Shown here one piece after another: positions 28,401-41,160 of a DNA stretch of 64,000 nucleotides. How positions within the stretch are numbered: the stretch's first letter is position 1; every line of letters begins with the position of its first letter. Origin of the DNA: Icerya purchasi (lineage: Eukaryota > Arthropoda > Insecta > Hemiptera > Monophlebidae); NCBI GenBank assembly GCA_039619475.1, contig CM077115.1:418384557-418448556 (forward strand), in the 5' to 3' direction. Below the pieces are notes generated by a model. It was not told the DNA's origin and made no database searches. It saw nothing but the letters and a program-made list of their open reading frames with translations. Position numbers and translations under genes: made by a program.

Positions 28401-28959
28401 ATTTCGTGAAGAATTATATTAAATTGCTATCGCTTTCGTTTTCGTAAAGCATTAAATTTTCGTTAACTTTACTTATTTCCGGTTCCGTATTATTATTATT
28501 ATTATTAAAATACCGTTGAAATGTACTGATTTAATTCCGGAACTGATTCGCACTTCGTATTAGTCGCCCTTTTTCGCGTTAAGTGGTTTCCATTGTATAG
28601 TACACACGCTTATATTATAAAGATAAGGTATTTTTTTCAAAAATTGTCTTACGCAGTATGGTATTTTCTCAAGGTATTATGGAGCTTTCTAACTTAGTTG
28701 GTAAAACCAGGTATAAATTTAGACTTTAAAATATGTTTTTATTATGTATATATATTTTTTTTTTTTTTTTTGTTTATGTTGTAAGCGAGTTTCACATACT
28801 TTTTAGACTGCATTTATAAAGGAATTCAGTTTCTGCTACGGAAGCAGGTCACTTTTAATCAGTAATATCATTAGTTTTTTTGTTTTTTTTTTTTTTTAAA
28901 TTTTATGGGCACGTCAACACAGGACATTCACCTAACACAAAAGATTGGCATAGAAAGAC
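25478..28959. other. Intron-like stretch
   Basis: TA microsatellite near 27465-27490, (GT)n at about 27630-27653, a G-rich run at 27770-27780, ATT repeats at 28490-28506 and T runs at 28756-28772. A (CTT)n stretch at 26753-26768 may be a retroelement tail, but no coding remnant was found beside it. Confidence 0.55.
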
Positions 28960-29340
28960 ATATTATGGGGTGATGGGTTATATCGAAAAACAATTAGAAA
29001 CAGAAGAAATGAAGGCCGCTAATATGGGAACAACTGAAGGAGATGGAAAAGCGAGAATGTAGAGGACACTGTAAGGAGTAGGAAGGCCGAGGCTAAGCAA
29101 ATTGGAATAAAAGATCGCGCGTTCTGAGGAAATAAAGGAACATTCGAATAGTACTTGCGTCACAAATGACATTTAAGGTTGGAGGATGAAAGGGATAGAA
29201 AGCAGATTGAACAAGAGCAAAGCGGAAACGAAAAGCCGGCAGCAGACTATGATTAAGACGAAGACGAACTATGGAAGAAGTGACAGAACGGCTGATACTG
29301 TGAAAAATTTTAAACCAAGAAAAAGAGGATGGGGAAGGCT
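28960..29340 (-). mobile_element. RNase H-type non-LTR retrotransposon remnant (copy 2, C-terminal part)
   Basis: The minus strand carries HSLLPAFRFRFALVQSAFYP, then CDASTIR, and a C-terminal LGLPTPYSVLYILAFPSPSV. These align block for block with copy 1 at 9300-9700 (SPYCPLHS..., CDADRV, LGLPTPYCAFYVLSFPSP). Only the part after RNase H is recognisable, and it is broken by stops. Confidence 0.75.
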
Positions 29341-31263
29341 GTAATAAGGGTAGAAGGAGTCAGGGTTGGAGAAAAAGGACGGATGATAGAGATCAGAGTT
29401 CGAATGCTGATGCTTCAAGTAATACGGCTAACATTTCAAACCAGATTCTTAGCTTATACTGAACTTTGGAAATAGGCTGGCCGAAATGGTTTTTATACTC
29501 ACGAAGACATAAACGATACGTCACTTCTTACATCCGAAACATTTAGAGGAATCATCTGGACGAACTCAAATAAATAAATAAATAAATAAACTTGGCTTCT
29601 TCGAAATGACAACGTAGATGCCTCCTAAGCTTACATTCTAACATCGCTGTTACCAAATTTACAACGTCTAATGGAAAATAATATCCTTAAGCTGGGCATT
29701 GCAACCCTCGAAGTCCCTTTTCTTTTTCTCTGTTACTTATTAATTTTGGAAATAATTGATTGAAAGAATTAACGCCTGATTAATAGAGCAATGCTAGGGG
29801 TTTTGTAGGTGATGAAAATATAATTCTGTAAGTATTTAAAAATCACGTAATGGAAGAACGGTATACTCATCCACCAAAGGTTTTCGGCGGGGGGTTTATC
29901 TCGCGCGATCGCTAGAGATTATGTGAAGTTGGCTTTTTCATTTTTTCCCGGTTTGACCTCAAGCTATTTAGCTACGAAGGGGGACGGTTGAAATGTTTTA
30001 AACTTTAATTTCCCGTTGAATCAGAGAAACATCAACGAATGAATTATGGAAGGAAAAGAAAAACGCGTAAAAAATACCACCCCCTCGATACATTATGAAC
30101 AAAAAAATTATAATTGTTTCGGGCACGAAATTTGTTTCATCTGATAGTTCGCTCGGAAATATTTCCGAGTTTTTATATATATATTAAAAACCTCGCCATG
30201 AGGTGATCTCTGGACACTCCTGAATGCACAGAAAAGTCAGAGGTTGCAATTGACTATATAATTCTCGGCAAAATGAAAAATAAATAAATGCCTTTTAAGC
30301 GTAACACAAAAACGTTGCAGAATTAACCGCATAAAGTAAAATGAAAAATCAATTAAAGCTTCAACAATTTTGCACCTTCTTCAAAATAAAGCTATTCTCG
30401 ATTAATTAACATCGCATTATTGGAACAAAGATGGTTTTATTCATGGTGATGCTGTTCGAAATTGTCTTTACTACTACTCCGGTAGTCCCCTTTTTGTTGC
30501 TTTCATAATTACGTCGTGACTTTGTTTTCGTGACCATTTTGTCTATTTTCGACTTTTTTCCTTTTTTTGGCGCGAAATCTGCTGATGCGTTCTACGAATT
30601 TAAAAATTGCGCACTTTTATTCTTAAAAATAATGATAATTTAAATAAAAAAAAAAAAGAAACCTAAAAATCTACCAAAATCAAAAATAACGGTAACATCA
30701 ACAACAACAACAACAACAACAATAATGATTAATGATAGAGAAACATCGAAAAGAGGTAGAGTAGATTTTTGGAGAAAAATAATTGTTACGTATCGGGCTA
30801 GCGAACATTTGCCGTACGCCGCAAAGCGCCGCGAATCGGAATATATATCTCTGTATACATTTAGGGAAGAAGAAACACATTCCGTTTTCGTTGCTCGTTC
30901 AACTGGAAATGCTGCGAATTTCGGGAAAGATATTAATAAAACCGGATAACAATTCTGCTGTTATTTCGAACTTGACGGACAACGATATTGCAAATTTTCT
31001 TTCGCTAACGGAGAACTCTGCCGCGATATAGTTTCGCACATTTTTCCGTCTTCATCTCGGTGCCTTCGTGTCTTCGTAGTGGGGTCCGCTGGACCCCCCG
31101 CGCAGCCTTAAATTAAAGGCGCGCGCGCTCAATGCAGGTGAATTTTAGTAATGAATTCGAGAATTATTTGCGGCGTCCCGATGAGGTGCGGTGTGAACTT
31201 TCCTTCGGCTCTATTCTTTTGCCGGGCCTTTTTTGGTCTATTGCGTTATTATTCCGACGTTTC

Positions 31264-31365
31264 AAGACTCCTACGCGGTTACTTTGCCAATTGAATATTG
31301 CCGGTACGCGACCTTGAACGTGGCTAATATTCAATTGAGCCATAAGCCGGCTTTCTCCGAGTCTT
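31264..31365. repeat. About 100-nt imperfect hairpin
   Basis: The outer stem is AAGACTC (31264-31270) with GAGTCTT (31359-31365). The inner stem is CAATTGAATATT (31288-31299) with AATATTCAATTG (31326-31337), prolonged by GCC/GGC after a one-base bulge. The regions between the stems pair partly. The size and nested stems resemble a miRNA precursor, but I do not recognise a known miRNA seed. Confidence 0.6.
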
Positions 31366-32940
31366 CCGAATGTGTAGGATGTGACGTTATTGACGAAAGT
31401 CGCGTAAGGTGAAGAACCGTGCTCGGGCATTTTTCGTGTTCGCTCCTTCGTACCGCTCTTTCTTCGAAGACGGCTTTTTCCCGCTAAAACCTTTTAATTT
31501 CAAGTTTTTACCACCCTCCATTGCAAGTAACCGAACGATTTCTCGTTCAACTTTCCCCAATTATTACTTGCGTCTACGAAAGGTTCGCGCGCGTTTAGTT
31601 CTTTTTTTTTTCTTTTCTTTTTTTGGGATGGCTCTTTCCGCGGAAACCAGTCGATGATCGTCGCTTCGGAATGATGAATTTTGCGTCATCGTGTGGCGGA
31701 ATTAAAGATCTTCTTCCGAAACTTGCTGCGTGCATCCCTAAAGAACCAATTCTCAGGTCTTCAATTACAGCTACGACGGGGGGAGAAAAAAAAATCAACT
31801 CAGAAATGGCGCAGAACACATCAGAAATTAAGTTGAAAACGATTAGAAACTAAAAATGGTTGAAAAAAAGGTTTTTAGTAATGAGAGAATATAAAGAGAG
31901 TAGTAGTAAAGGTTACATCACGAAAATCATATTCGGTAAGGAGTTTCTCAAATGTGATCTCGGGCAGTAGATGACACGCATATGTTGAATTTTCCTCCCG
32001 TGGTTGGTAGACCAAATCGGAACATGTATTTTATTTAGTCGTTTCACTCGTAATTATCAAGATCCTATTTCGAAATCGAACTTGCTTATCATCGAGTAAA
32101 TTGTTAACGGTTATAATGATGTGCAATTAAGAATTTCCAGAGAAAAATATATATAGAGAAATTTGGTATAGGAATTAGGGCCGATTAATTGAAGATCGAA
32201 AGTTTTTTTGTTTTTTTTTTTTGAGTGCGTGTGAGGATTGCATTAATATTATTATTAGCTTTATATTCTTCTCTTTTTTATTTTATGCCTTTTTTGTTGT
32301 TTCTCGCGAGCGACGAAATTATCATCGGGATTTTTAATAATCCTCCGATATAATATATAATTTTCACGAAAATCAATAAATGTTTACTTTATATTAAACG
32401 GGATAAATACGAACGCTGTGTTATTTTGTAATTTTGCCGAAATGGAACTATTTTCATTGTAGCGGTATGTGTATTATGAAAGCGCCCAGGGGCATGCCAA
32501 CTATACGAGCTCCTTTTAAACTCGTCCATTTAAATTGATTAATTTGCTATTATATTTTTATTATTATTGTTATTAATTACGGGGTTTTTAAATATTTTTA
32601 TTCATTCCCTACACCTACCTTCCTTGAACGGCCGACCGCTATAAATATGTGAAAAATAAACGATTAATTAGAAATAATAATATAAATAGTACGTATCACT
32701 CTGCTACGAACGCGTTGGTGGTTTCCCCTTGGCTTCTCGGTGAACTCAGATCCGGTGTAATCGAAATTATAATCATTTATTCATCCAATAAATTTTACAT
32801 TTTAACGTACAGCGTGATTCTGTATTTGTTGCTTTTTTTTCTTTTTTCTTTTCTTTTTATGCAGATTTTACGTTTTTTTTTTTTTTGTCTTTTTAATTTT
32901 ATATATTATGTTTATTGCTAGTTAATGTATATTGCGAGTA

Positions 32941-32978
32941 ACATGTTTCGAATAATAAGGCTAATGCCCGAAACATGT
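32941..32978. repeat. Compact palindromic hairpin followed by AAAT tail
   Basis: ACATGTTTCG (32941-32950) and its exact complement CGAAACATGT (32969-32978) enclose a second small hairpin GGC-TAAT-GCC (32959-32968). AAATAAAT repeats and (TA)n follow at once. This looks like the structured 3' end of a retroelement. Confidence 0.55.
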
Positions 32979-33000
32979 CCGAATTAGTGTAAATAAATAA

Positions 33001-36000
33001 ATTAATAAATATATATATATATATTACCAGAATGAAGGAGGACAGATTTTAACTATAAGAGAATTTATGAATTCATGAAAACGAAGAAAATAAGATCTGC
33101 ATGGTTTGATGAGTGTGTGAAAGGATGTGAAATTAATGGATGTTACTGAACACAAATGTTTAATAAAGAATGGATTCATAAAGCAGTTGCGACGTCAATC
33201 TTTAAAGTAGAACAGGTAAATCGGATAGATCGCTTTCGATAAGCCATAAAACTACTTTGATGGAGGATCTCAAGAAATATTGGAAGAATATTAAGCACGG
33301 AAAAAGGACAAGATGTAAAATGAAGACTTCAAAAAAAAAAAAAAAAAAAAAAGAAAAAAAAAGAAAAAAAAAGTCTTTCGGATTTCATAAAAATCCACTA
33401 ATTAGAAAACCGAGTTTCGAGTCGATCTTGTTGTTACTCACCTTCCTGGATCGAACTACTCTTTTCGGTTGCAAGACGAACTGGTTAATTTGGTAAAAAA
33501 CGGTTTGTTATTGTTCTACGACTTGACCTCTTTTTACTACAATTCGGTTTTTTTCTGTCAAGCTACCTCCCACATCTGATGTACTAGTCAGTTCATACTC
33601 AATCTGGATACGTCAATCCTCCTCAGCCACCAGCTGGTTCTTATTTACCCACGCATCTATTCTATTTTTTATTTTATTTTATTTTATTTCTATTTATCTA
33701 TTTACTCTTTGCATGTGTAATGAGCACATTACATTATAAAATAGAACTCCCGCTCGACCACATACATATACGTCTACGAAAAAGTGAATATATGGAAAAG
33801 CCCGCGGAAGTTTATTAACGAAATTGTAACCGGAATGGTATATCGATGATGACTTACCGATTACGAGATAGATTGAAAATTTTGGTTCTCGAGTTTTAAA
33901 TCGACATGAAATCGAGCTAGCTAGTAATCATTGAGAGTTCTCGAAAAGAGTGATTATTAAAATACAACAGTGAGCAGAGACGGCCATGCAGGCTAGTTTA
34001 ACACACACACATACACATGCGGTGGTAAATGACATCGCGATATGTCGTTCAACAGTTGGAAAAGCGATATCGCCCGACACTTTGATTTCTGTCGAACTGA
34101 TTAATTTTTAACATCGAATTTCTATGAGAAGCCCCCATCTAAAATCGGTTATAATCGCCATCTGAAACTTTCCGGTACTAATCGCTGCGGCTTGGTCGTT
34201 AGCTAGCCGGAATGTTTTACCGTTTACGCGAGTATTGGTGAATCGAAATTTAAAGAATTAAACATTTCTGCCTATTTATGACGTATTCGGAATCGATGTT
34301 TGTTGCGTGCATAATCCCTGTGACCCAGTCACTGACACAATTCACGTAATAACTAGGTTCCGAATTGTTGAGGGCGGAATTTCCTGTAACAATTCTGAAT
34401 CGTGTCGATTTTTTTCCCTTTTGTCCGAAATTTTTACAAATATTTTTTTCTCGTTTCTACTTTTTTTTTCCTTTTTTTGTTTCTTTTTCTTCTTGCAACA
34501 GATTTTCCGTCCGATGAAATTTTAATCGTTTTCTTCTATCTTTTTATGTTTATTGTTTGTTTTTTTAACTTTTATTATTACTATTACTATTATTATTATT
34601 ATTATTAAACGAAAGTGTTTTTTTTTTTTTTTTTTTTTTTTGAAGTTTAGTCGAAATTATGCATGCCAATAATGTATGTTTCCGGGTTATTCGACACAGA
34701 TATATTTTAAAGATAATTAAAAATTAAATATTTTCTATTTACTTATTTATTTATAAAAAAAAAAAAAAGAAAAAAGCAAAACGATGCTTTCGGCTATTTA
34801 CGGGGCCATGTGCTAAATACTTAGTTTTATTTAAAAATCAGTAATTGTAATAATCTCGAGCAGCGCCAAGGCTTAATTTAATTTTTTTTTTTAAAACTTA
34901 AAATGAAACAGTAATCGACCAAATGTGACAATTCGAAAGTATTGTGAAAGGGATGTTTAAACATTTTTATTCGTGTATATATATGTATTTATTATATATA
35001 CTGCCAAATGTGAAAAACATTAAAACATGCAATACTTTTTGTTTCTTTTTTTTTTTTTTTTTATAGCTGGGCTCTTGTATTTGAATTAGTTATGTGTTTT
35101 CAGTTTTTACGGCAGAAGCTGCAGCTGTCCCGAAGGCTTTGTATAGCCAAAGAGAAACTATCCCTTCGGACTTGATGAGCTTCGTATAAAACGCCAACTT
35201 CTTACACCAGACTCCATTAAAATCATTACTGCTTAAGCGGCGCCATATTCCGACCAGGAAGTTCAATTCTGCCGGATTTCGGCGCACATAGGTATTAATG
35301 AAAAATACGATTTGTTGACCAAAGAGACCTTAGAGCGTAAACTCTTGCCGATGTTTTCAAAACCAAAAAAAATCGCGGAATGTTGGGTCTATAAAGCAAG
35401 CTTTATTTGATCAAATGTTTACAACTTCTAAATTCGAAAATAGATCACACGGTAAAATTAGTTGACATCCGTTTTCATCGTCTCCCGTTATATCGAAAAT
35501 TGGTCTTGCAGCGAGCAAATTGTTCTCTGCGTATCTGAGTAATACTCAAAAATCCGAAACCGATCGTTGTTTTCTTCACGATCAGTTCCGACAAAGTCCG
35601 AAAATAACATTAATGGGAGGGGGGTCTTGGTCCGTGTCTGTTGGCTTCCGGGAATGTAAATGTATAAATAAATGTATAAATACACGCGTATATTACTTTA
35701 AAATAATATTTTCGCACTGAAATATTCTGAATTACGAAAATTCGACATTCGCAAGATGACACCGTACCAATTCGGGCCATTTAAAAAACCCCTTTCTTTT
35801 CAATTATTCAACTTGCTGCTCGAAAAAAGTTGTTTTTTAGAAAATTCTATGCAGTACCCCGAAAAGCCCTCTAATTTTGAACTGTTTTTTAATCGCCGCT
35901 GCAATCGTATTGGTTCACACGTGCCGATATTTTTATTTATTCATTATATTTTTGCCGAAGGCTTTTTTCAAATGAAATCACAGTTCAGAATGGAACAGAA

Positions 36001-37526
36001 GAATAACGAAAGACCGAGTAAAGAAGAAACGACAATAATATAGGGGACAGTGGGAAATTTATAATTGTAGAAATTGTTATATGTAGAGTTCAACGCATTA
36101 CACTCGATGTTTTCAATGAGGAAAAGGCTGATGAAGCGCTAATCCGTGGAACTGACGCGGACAATATAAAGATACGTTGCAGGAAGAGAAATGTGTTTCC
36201 CTTAAATGTCGATGAATGGAATTTAGGTGTAAATTTTTGCGAACGATATTATTTATGTTATCGGTTCTTTTTATTTCCTTTTATTTTTTCTGAAGTAGTA
36301 TATGTATAAACGCAGTCCGTTGACATAAACGTAAATAAAAATAGACATAAATTTACAAAATAAAATGAAAATATAAAATTCGACTAAATAGATTTATCAA
36401 TTGTTACGGTTAATCCGTGTTGTTAATAATACACCAGGTCGTCCAGAGTGTATGTATGATGATATCACGCCAGTTTATTTTTCGCGTGAATTTATAAATT
36501 TCAGTTTTCGTATTGTATTTTTGAGCCTTTATTTTACGACTTTGTTTCCGCTATGGTGCGAAAGCAAACTAGGGAGAAGAGAGATAAGTTCCCCAAATGA
36601 AAGCAGATGAAAGTGGAATGGCGAAGACAAGTGTGGCGGCGGCCCTATCGTTTCGGACACGTTTCTTCTTTCAAAGTACATTTATTGTTTATAATGTTGG
36701 TGAGTTTTCACCCCCCCCCCCAATTAATATCATATTTAAGAAGTGAGAATAATTACCGAAACAAATTAATTAATAATTTCGTTGATTTTCTTTCTGATCG
36801 ATGATTATTTTACCGAAACTGAAAAACACTCCTAAATCTACTACTCAAAATAACCGGCCAAATCCCCCCTCCCCGGCCAAACAAAATAATATTACGATTT
36901 ATCAAAATGGGAAAATATCGTTTTTTCCCCGATACCACCATACGCTTTCTACAATCTATAAGAAACAGCTTTATTAAGTCTTCCGCACCGCGTTTGTTTG
37001 AAACGGTGGTCTTTTTTTTTGAAAAATATTCTATTCGCAAACTAGCTTGCTAATAGTATTTTTTCGGAAAAACATTAAAAAATTATAAAGTGTCAGTTCC
37101 GAGGGAAAAAGGTACAATCTATTCCATGTGACGGGTTTTTACCTTTTCTGTTTTCATCCCTACGGACTCGAGGATTATAAAATGCCCGAGATACTATTTG
37201 CGATCAATTTTAACGAACCTGATATAAGCTGATCATCAAAGGATGAAAGCTGGATCAAAAAAAAAAAAATAAATAAATAAATAAAAATACCAAAAAAAAA
37301 GAAGCGCCTATTTCTTTTTTAAAGGAATTTTAAAAACTGTTTACCATTTCACTTGCGAACAGTTTCATTTGGAGCAAATGGAATAAGTATACGAATCAGA
37401 TGGTTATTTTCCGAAATTCAAATAAATTCCATTACAATATGCGTAAAGAAAATGAAAGAAAATGTAAACATAACGACGCTCGATACACTGTTCTGAAGAA
37501 ATATTTAATCATTTACCGGACTACCC

Positions 37527-37560
<34 letters not shown>

Positions 37561-39734
37561 GGAAAACAAGAAAAAAATATTCTAAATAAAACAAAAGAGA
37601 TGAATGTTTCTTGTTTTATTCGAAATTTGTCTTTTATTTAATATTAATAATTTTAAACGAACTTTAAAATATACACGCTCTCGTTTTAATTACGCTAACC
37701 GCTTTTGGTTAATTCTATTTCCTTATACCTGATTTACCAAATTATAACTTTTGTAATTAACTGGATAGGTAAAATAGCAAGCGCTGGTCAGCGGTCGAAA
37801 GATAACGCCTTTCACTTCAGATATATACGTTTATGTTCAAAGTTTTTTCATTATTGATGGCTCATCTCGAAGTTATATAAGCTTCCGTTAAAAAAAAAAA
37901 GAAAAAAATTATTTAAATCGGTGGCAGCTTTGTGCTTTAATTATATAGATTACGCCCGCATTGTTACGAAAGTTAATTTAATTCGGTAAATCAGGTGGTA
38001 TAAGGAAATATAGTGACCAAAAGTGGTTTTCAAATGGAAACCCGTTTCTGTCATATCGTATTGTATCGCCTTTTAGTTTGGAATTAACGACGATAATATA
38101 GTAACCGGAATTGATTTATTTATTTGAATTAATATCTCTACGTCCGATTTAAATGTAAAATAATAATATCATATGTAAAAATATATCAAGTAATATTATG
38201 CCGTATACGCCTTGAATTGTGACCCCCCCCCCCCCCCCCCCAACCAAAAAAAAACCTATACTTCGCTAGGAAATCCTATTCTCTCGACGAAATAACATTT
38301 TTTAAAGAACTGCTACTGCTCCGTAAGTGAATAAATTCTCACTTCGCGAGTAAATTTTATAAGGATATTATTTGTTTTAAAAATAAGATGATAAATCAAT
38401 TTATAGTAACTTTTATCAAAATTTTACCTTATAATAGACGCAATGTATAGATTTTAAAATCGAAGGATACAACATTTTCAGTAGTCCATTTCATCATACG
38501 TAGCAGGTGACTAGACGCAATTCCGGAATTTGCAAGACCTAGGTAAACAGGAAGGTGCAACTAATTTACGATTCTTCCTATAAGAAAGTTCTTTCTGTGT
38601 TAATCTGTCGTAGTGGGAAATTATTGCCGAAATCGATTAATTTTATTCGTAAAATTTTTATTGAACTAACACGTTACAGAAGTGTACGGTTAGAGCATTA
38701 TTTCGATTCTTTATAAGAGAAACTTATTTTTAAGATGAACAAAAAAAGCATTAAAAATCGGTGATTTGTATGGAAAATTAATTATTTTACGGATGTTTTT
38801 TTTGATTGAAAGATTATTTTAAAATATGATATTAATTAAATTTAAAAAAATAAAAAAATAAAACTCACTAACACTAAACTAAATCTATTTTGAAATAAAA
38901 CGAGGCCGAAACGATGAAGACCCAAGTATCCGGCGAAGCGTTGTTATACCGATTTATTTAAATAAACTTTTCAGCGGTTGCAGGACATAAAATTGCATTT
39001 GTTTTTGTTTTTTTTTTTAAAGATAAAGCACAATTAACATATAAACACCACTTAATTCCATGGCAATGCTAAAAAAAACGAAACTGAAACGGCAAATAAT
39101 GAAATTATTCCCCCCATACCCCGGGGCTCTTGTTTGTTTTCTATTACGTCTTACTCTGCAGTATATTCAGAATATGCTATTCGTTTTCTAAACTTCGGGA
39201 CCGCCAGTTGTGCTAGTTCAGAACAATGAGATACGGACTTTATTCGGTCGAATGCCGGGTTGTGGTTGTCCTATAGAATTTGAGGATTCTTTCATTTCCG
39301 GCGAAAGTTTAACATTAGTGCGAGAGGAACGGTTTAAAGTTGGAAAAATCCCGGAAGGGGGAATAAAAAATAGTTGCCCACAGGGGTGTTAAACACGCTT
39401 GCATTCAGTGGCATCTCTATGTGGTCTAGGTCTCTTTGCTTCTTCGACCGACAGGCTTCGCGTGCACGTATTAATTCACTGCTCCACTTGTAATCGCGAA
39501 TTCTTAATTACCTTTTTTTTTTTTGAGACTTTTCTCATTCTAAACCGTAACAACTCCTTTTATGTCAGTCGTCGCTTCTTTCTCGTCCAAGATTTTTTGG
39601 ACAATCCTCTTCGCTTTTACACAATCTAAAAGGGGCTACTATTCCTGCGTCCTTTGCGCTCGTTTTCTTACGTTGCTTGTTTTCGGTGTTTTTGTCTCGG
39701 TTAGGCATTTACCACACTTATAAGAGCTTCCTTA
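33001..39734. other. Intron-like AT-rich stretch
   Basis: A long A-rich tract at 33328-33371, (ATT)n near 34573-34608, a T run at 34618-34641, a C run at 36711-36721, a T run at 37531-37557 and a 19-base C run at 38223-38241. A KIRSAWFDECVKG-like reading near 33080-33120 (+ frame, broken) may be a further worn retroelement piece. No gene recognised. Confidence 0.5.
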
Positions 39735-40200
39735 TATTCTTCTTCTTCTTGTATACGCTTTTCCATTACTGAAGGTTAGCGATCCATCTGGCAGTCTGTT
39801 CTCTTAATATGGCCCTCCGAAACAGATCCACCGTCCTGCTTCCAAGCCCCATCTTCGCAAGTCTTTTATCCATAAATGATATGGTCTTCCTACCGATCTT
39901 TTTCCATCAATTCTTCCTTCTACGATAATCCGTAATAATTCGTACTTATCTCCACGCATCGCGTGTCCAAAGTATAGCACTTTCCTTCTTTTAAAATTTA
40001 ATAAAAATTCGGCATTCTTTTTCATCTTATGTAGAGCACTTCTTTGTTCTTCACTCTTTTTTGTCCACGTTATTCGCTACATCCTCCTATATAAATATAT
40101 TTCAAACGCCTGAATCTTCTTTTCTGTGCTAGGATCTAAAGTCCAGCACACAGTTCTTTTTCTACAACTCTTCTTTCGAAATGAAATATTTTCCGTACGA
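39735..40200 (-). mobile_element. C-terminal fragment of an RTE-like retrotransposon
   Basis: On the minus strand: RTVCWTLDPSTEKKIQAFEI and YLYRRM, then after a stop KVLYFGHAMRGDKYELLRII, EGRIDGKRSVGRP and an LWIKDLRRWG segment. These are the conserved post-RT, C-terminal motifs (GH..RG.KY.LL....EGK..GKRS.GR) of insect RTE-like elements. Its 3' side ends in (AAG)n-type sequence, like the copy at 41901-42960. Stops between segments show it is dead. Confidence 0.85.
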
Positions 40201-40559
40201 TTTTTTTCTCCCCTTTTCAGTTTCGGGGGACCAGGGGGGTGATAAAACCGGTTAAAGTTTGGGCGCCAAAAAAACACAACTTGTTTTTAATTTGTAAAAT
40301 TGAATAAAAATAGCGAGCGGACATTTTTTATATTGGAGCGAATAAAAAAAAGTTGTCAGAAATCCGGTTGTCGGATGTGGAGCAGACGACTAAAATAGTA
40401 AAAAATCGATTTCTGATAGCGTGTAAATTGAAATTGTTCATTTTCGAACTGTGCCGGGTACGCGTTCAATAGGAACAACGGACGAGGAGATTCCGTGCGT
40501 ATGAAAAAGCGCTGTGGGAATTGTGCGAATTATCATCATCGGGCTCTGTAGGGTAGATG

Positions 40560-41160
40560 AGTTAATTTAGTACCGCTGCCAGCCGTTTATTATAGCTGAA
40601 ACCTCATTCATAAAATTATTGCAAGCTACCGCACCCGCTCGGTTAGTCGCAGCCCCCGCTAGGGTGTTCCGGTGAATGGCAATGACGTCAAACTATGGGA
40701 ATCCGTTTAGTCGTTCGTAATTCATCGAATCGATCAATGAAGAACAGTTCAAGGGCACCGTCCTCCGCTGCGCCGTTCGCACTTAATCGGTCGGCGGCGG
40801 CACTCAAATTGCCTTATGCGAGCCCCCCGATTTCGTGGTGTCACCGAAACGAAGAAAACGCACAAGCGCTGATAAGATTTATCTTCCAACGAATTGATAA
40901 CAGTCCAGTAAACCGTCACTCGGCCACAGTTTATGGGGGTCGCGAATATGACGTCAGAAATATCGTTCGGCCTTCGAACGAATTTCCTTCCACGTGCGCT
41001 CGCGTTTTCCTGCGAACGCCGAAAACGGGAATTTCTCGGACTTTTCACGGTGAACGCAAACTGTAGCTTTTTTTCTTTTTCTTCTCCCGTTTCTTTATTC
41101 GAGTGGGAACTTTTACGTCACCACGTTCAACTGATAAAGGCAACGAAATTGTGACATGTT
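40560..41160. promoter_or_regulatory. CpG-rich island D with clustered CRE sites
   Basis: A GC-rich block about 2.1-2.7 kb upstream of the Mef2 ATG exon. TGACGTCA occurs at 40683-40690 and again at 40949-40956, and TTACGTCA at 41113-41120. ORFs of about 100-120 codons overlap on both strands, which is common in CpG-rich DNA and not evidence of coding. Proximal promoter or enhancer is the likely role. Confidence 0.45.

Larger units (their letters stand above)
29341..33000. other. Intron-like stretch with two notable inverted repeats
   Basis: (AAAT)n at 29568-29590, a long imperfect hairpin at 31264-31365, and a perfect 10-bp palindromic hairpin at 32941-32978 followed by AAAT/TA repeats. GC is raised around 31080-31330. 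No gene recognised. Confidence 0.55.

Noticed and set aside
31080..31100. GGGGTCC-GCT-GGACCCC small hairpin
   Set aside because: A single 7-bp stem without supporting context; short palindromes occur by chance.
33040..33330. Possible pre-RT region of another retroelement (SAWFDECVKG-like reading)
   Set aside because: Too short and broken to support as a separate element.
40695..41066. Overlapping 123-codon (+) and 99-codon (-) ORFs
   Set aside because: They lie in CpG-rich DNA where stop codons are scarce on all strands. No family resemblance, and CRE sites suggest regulatory sequence.
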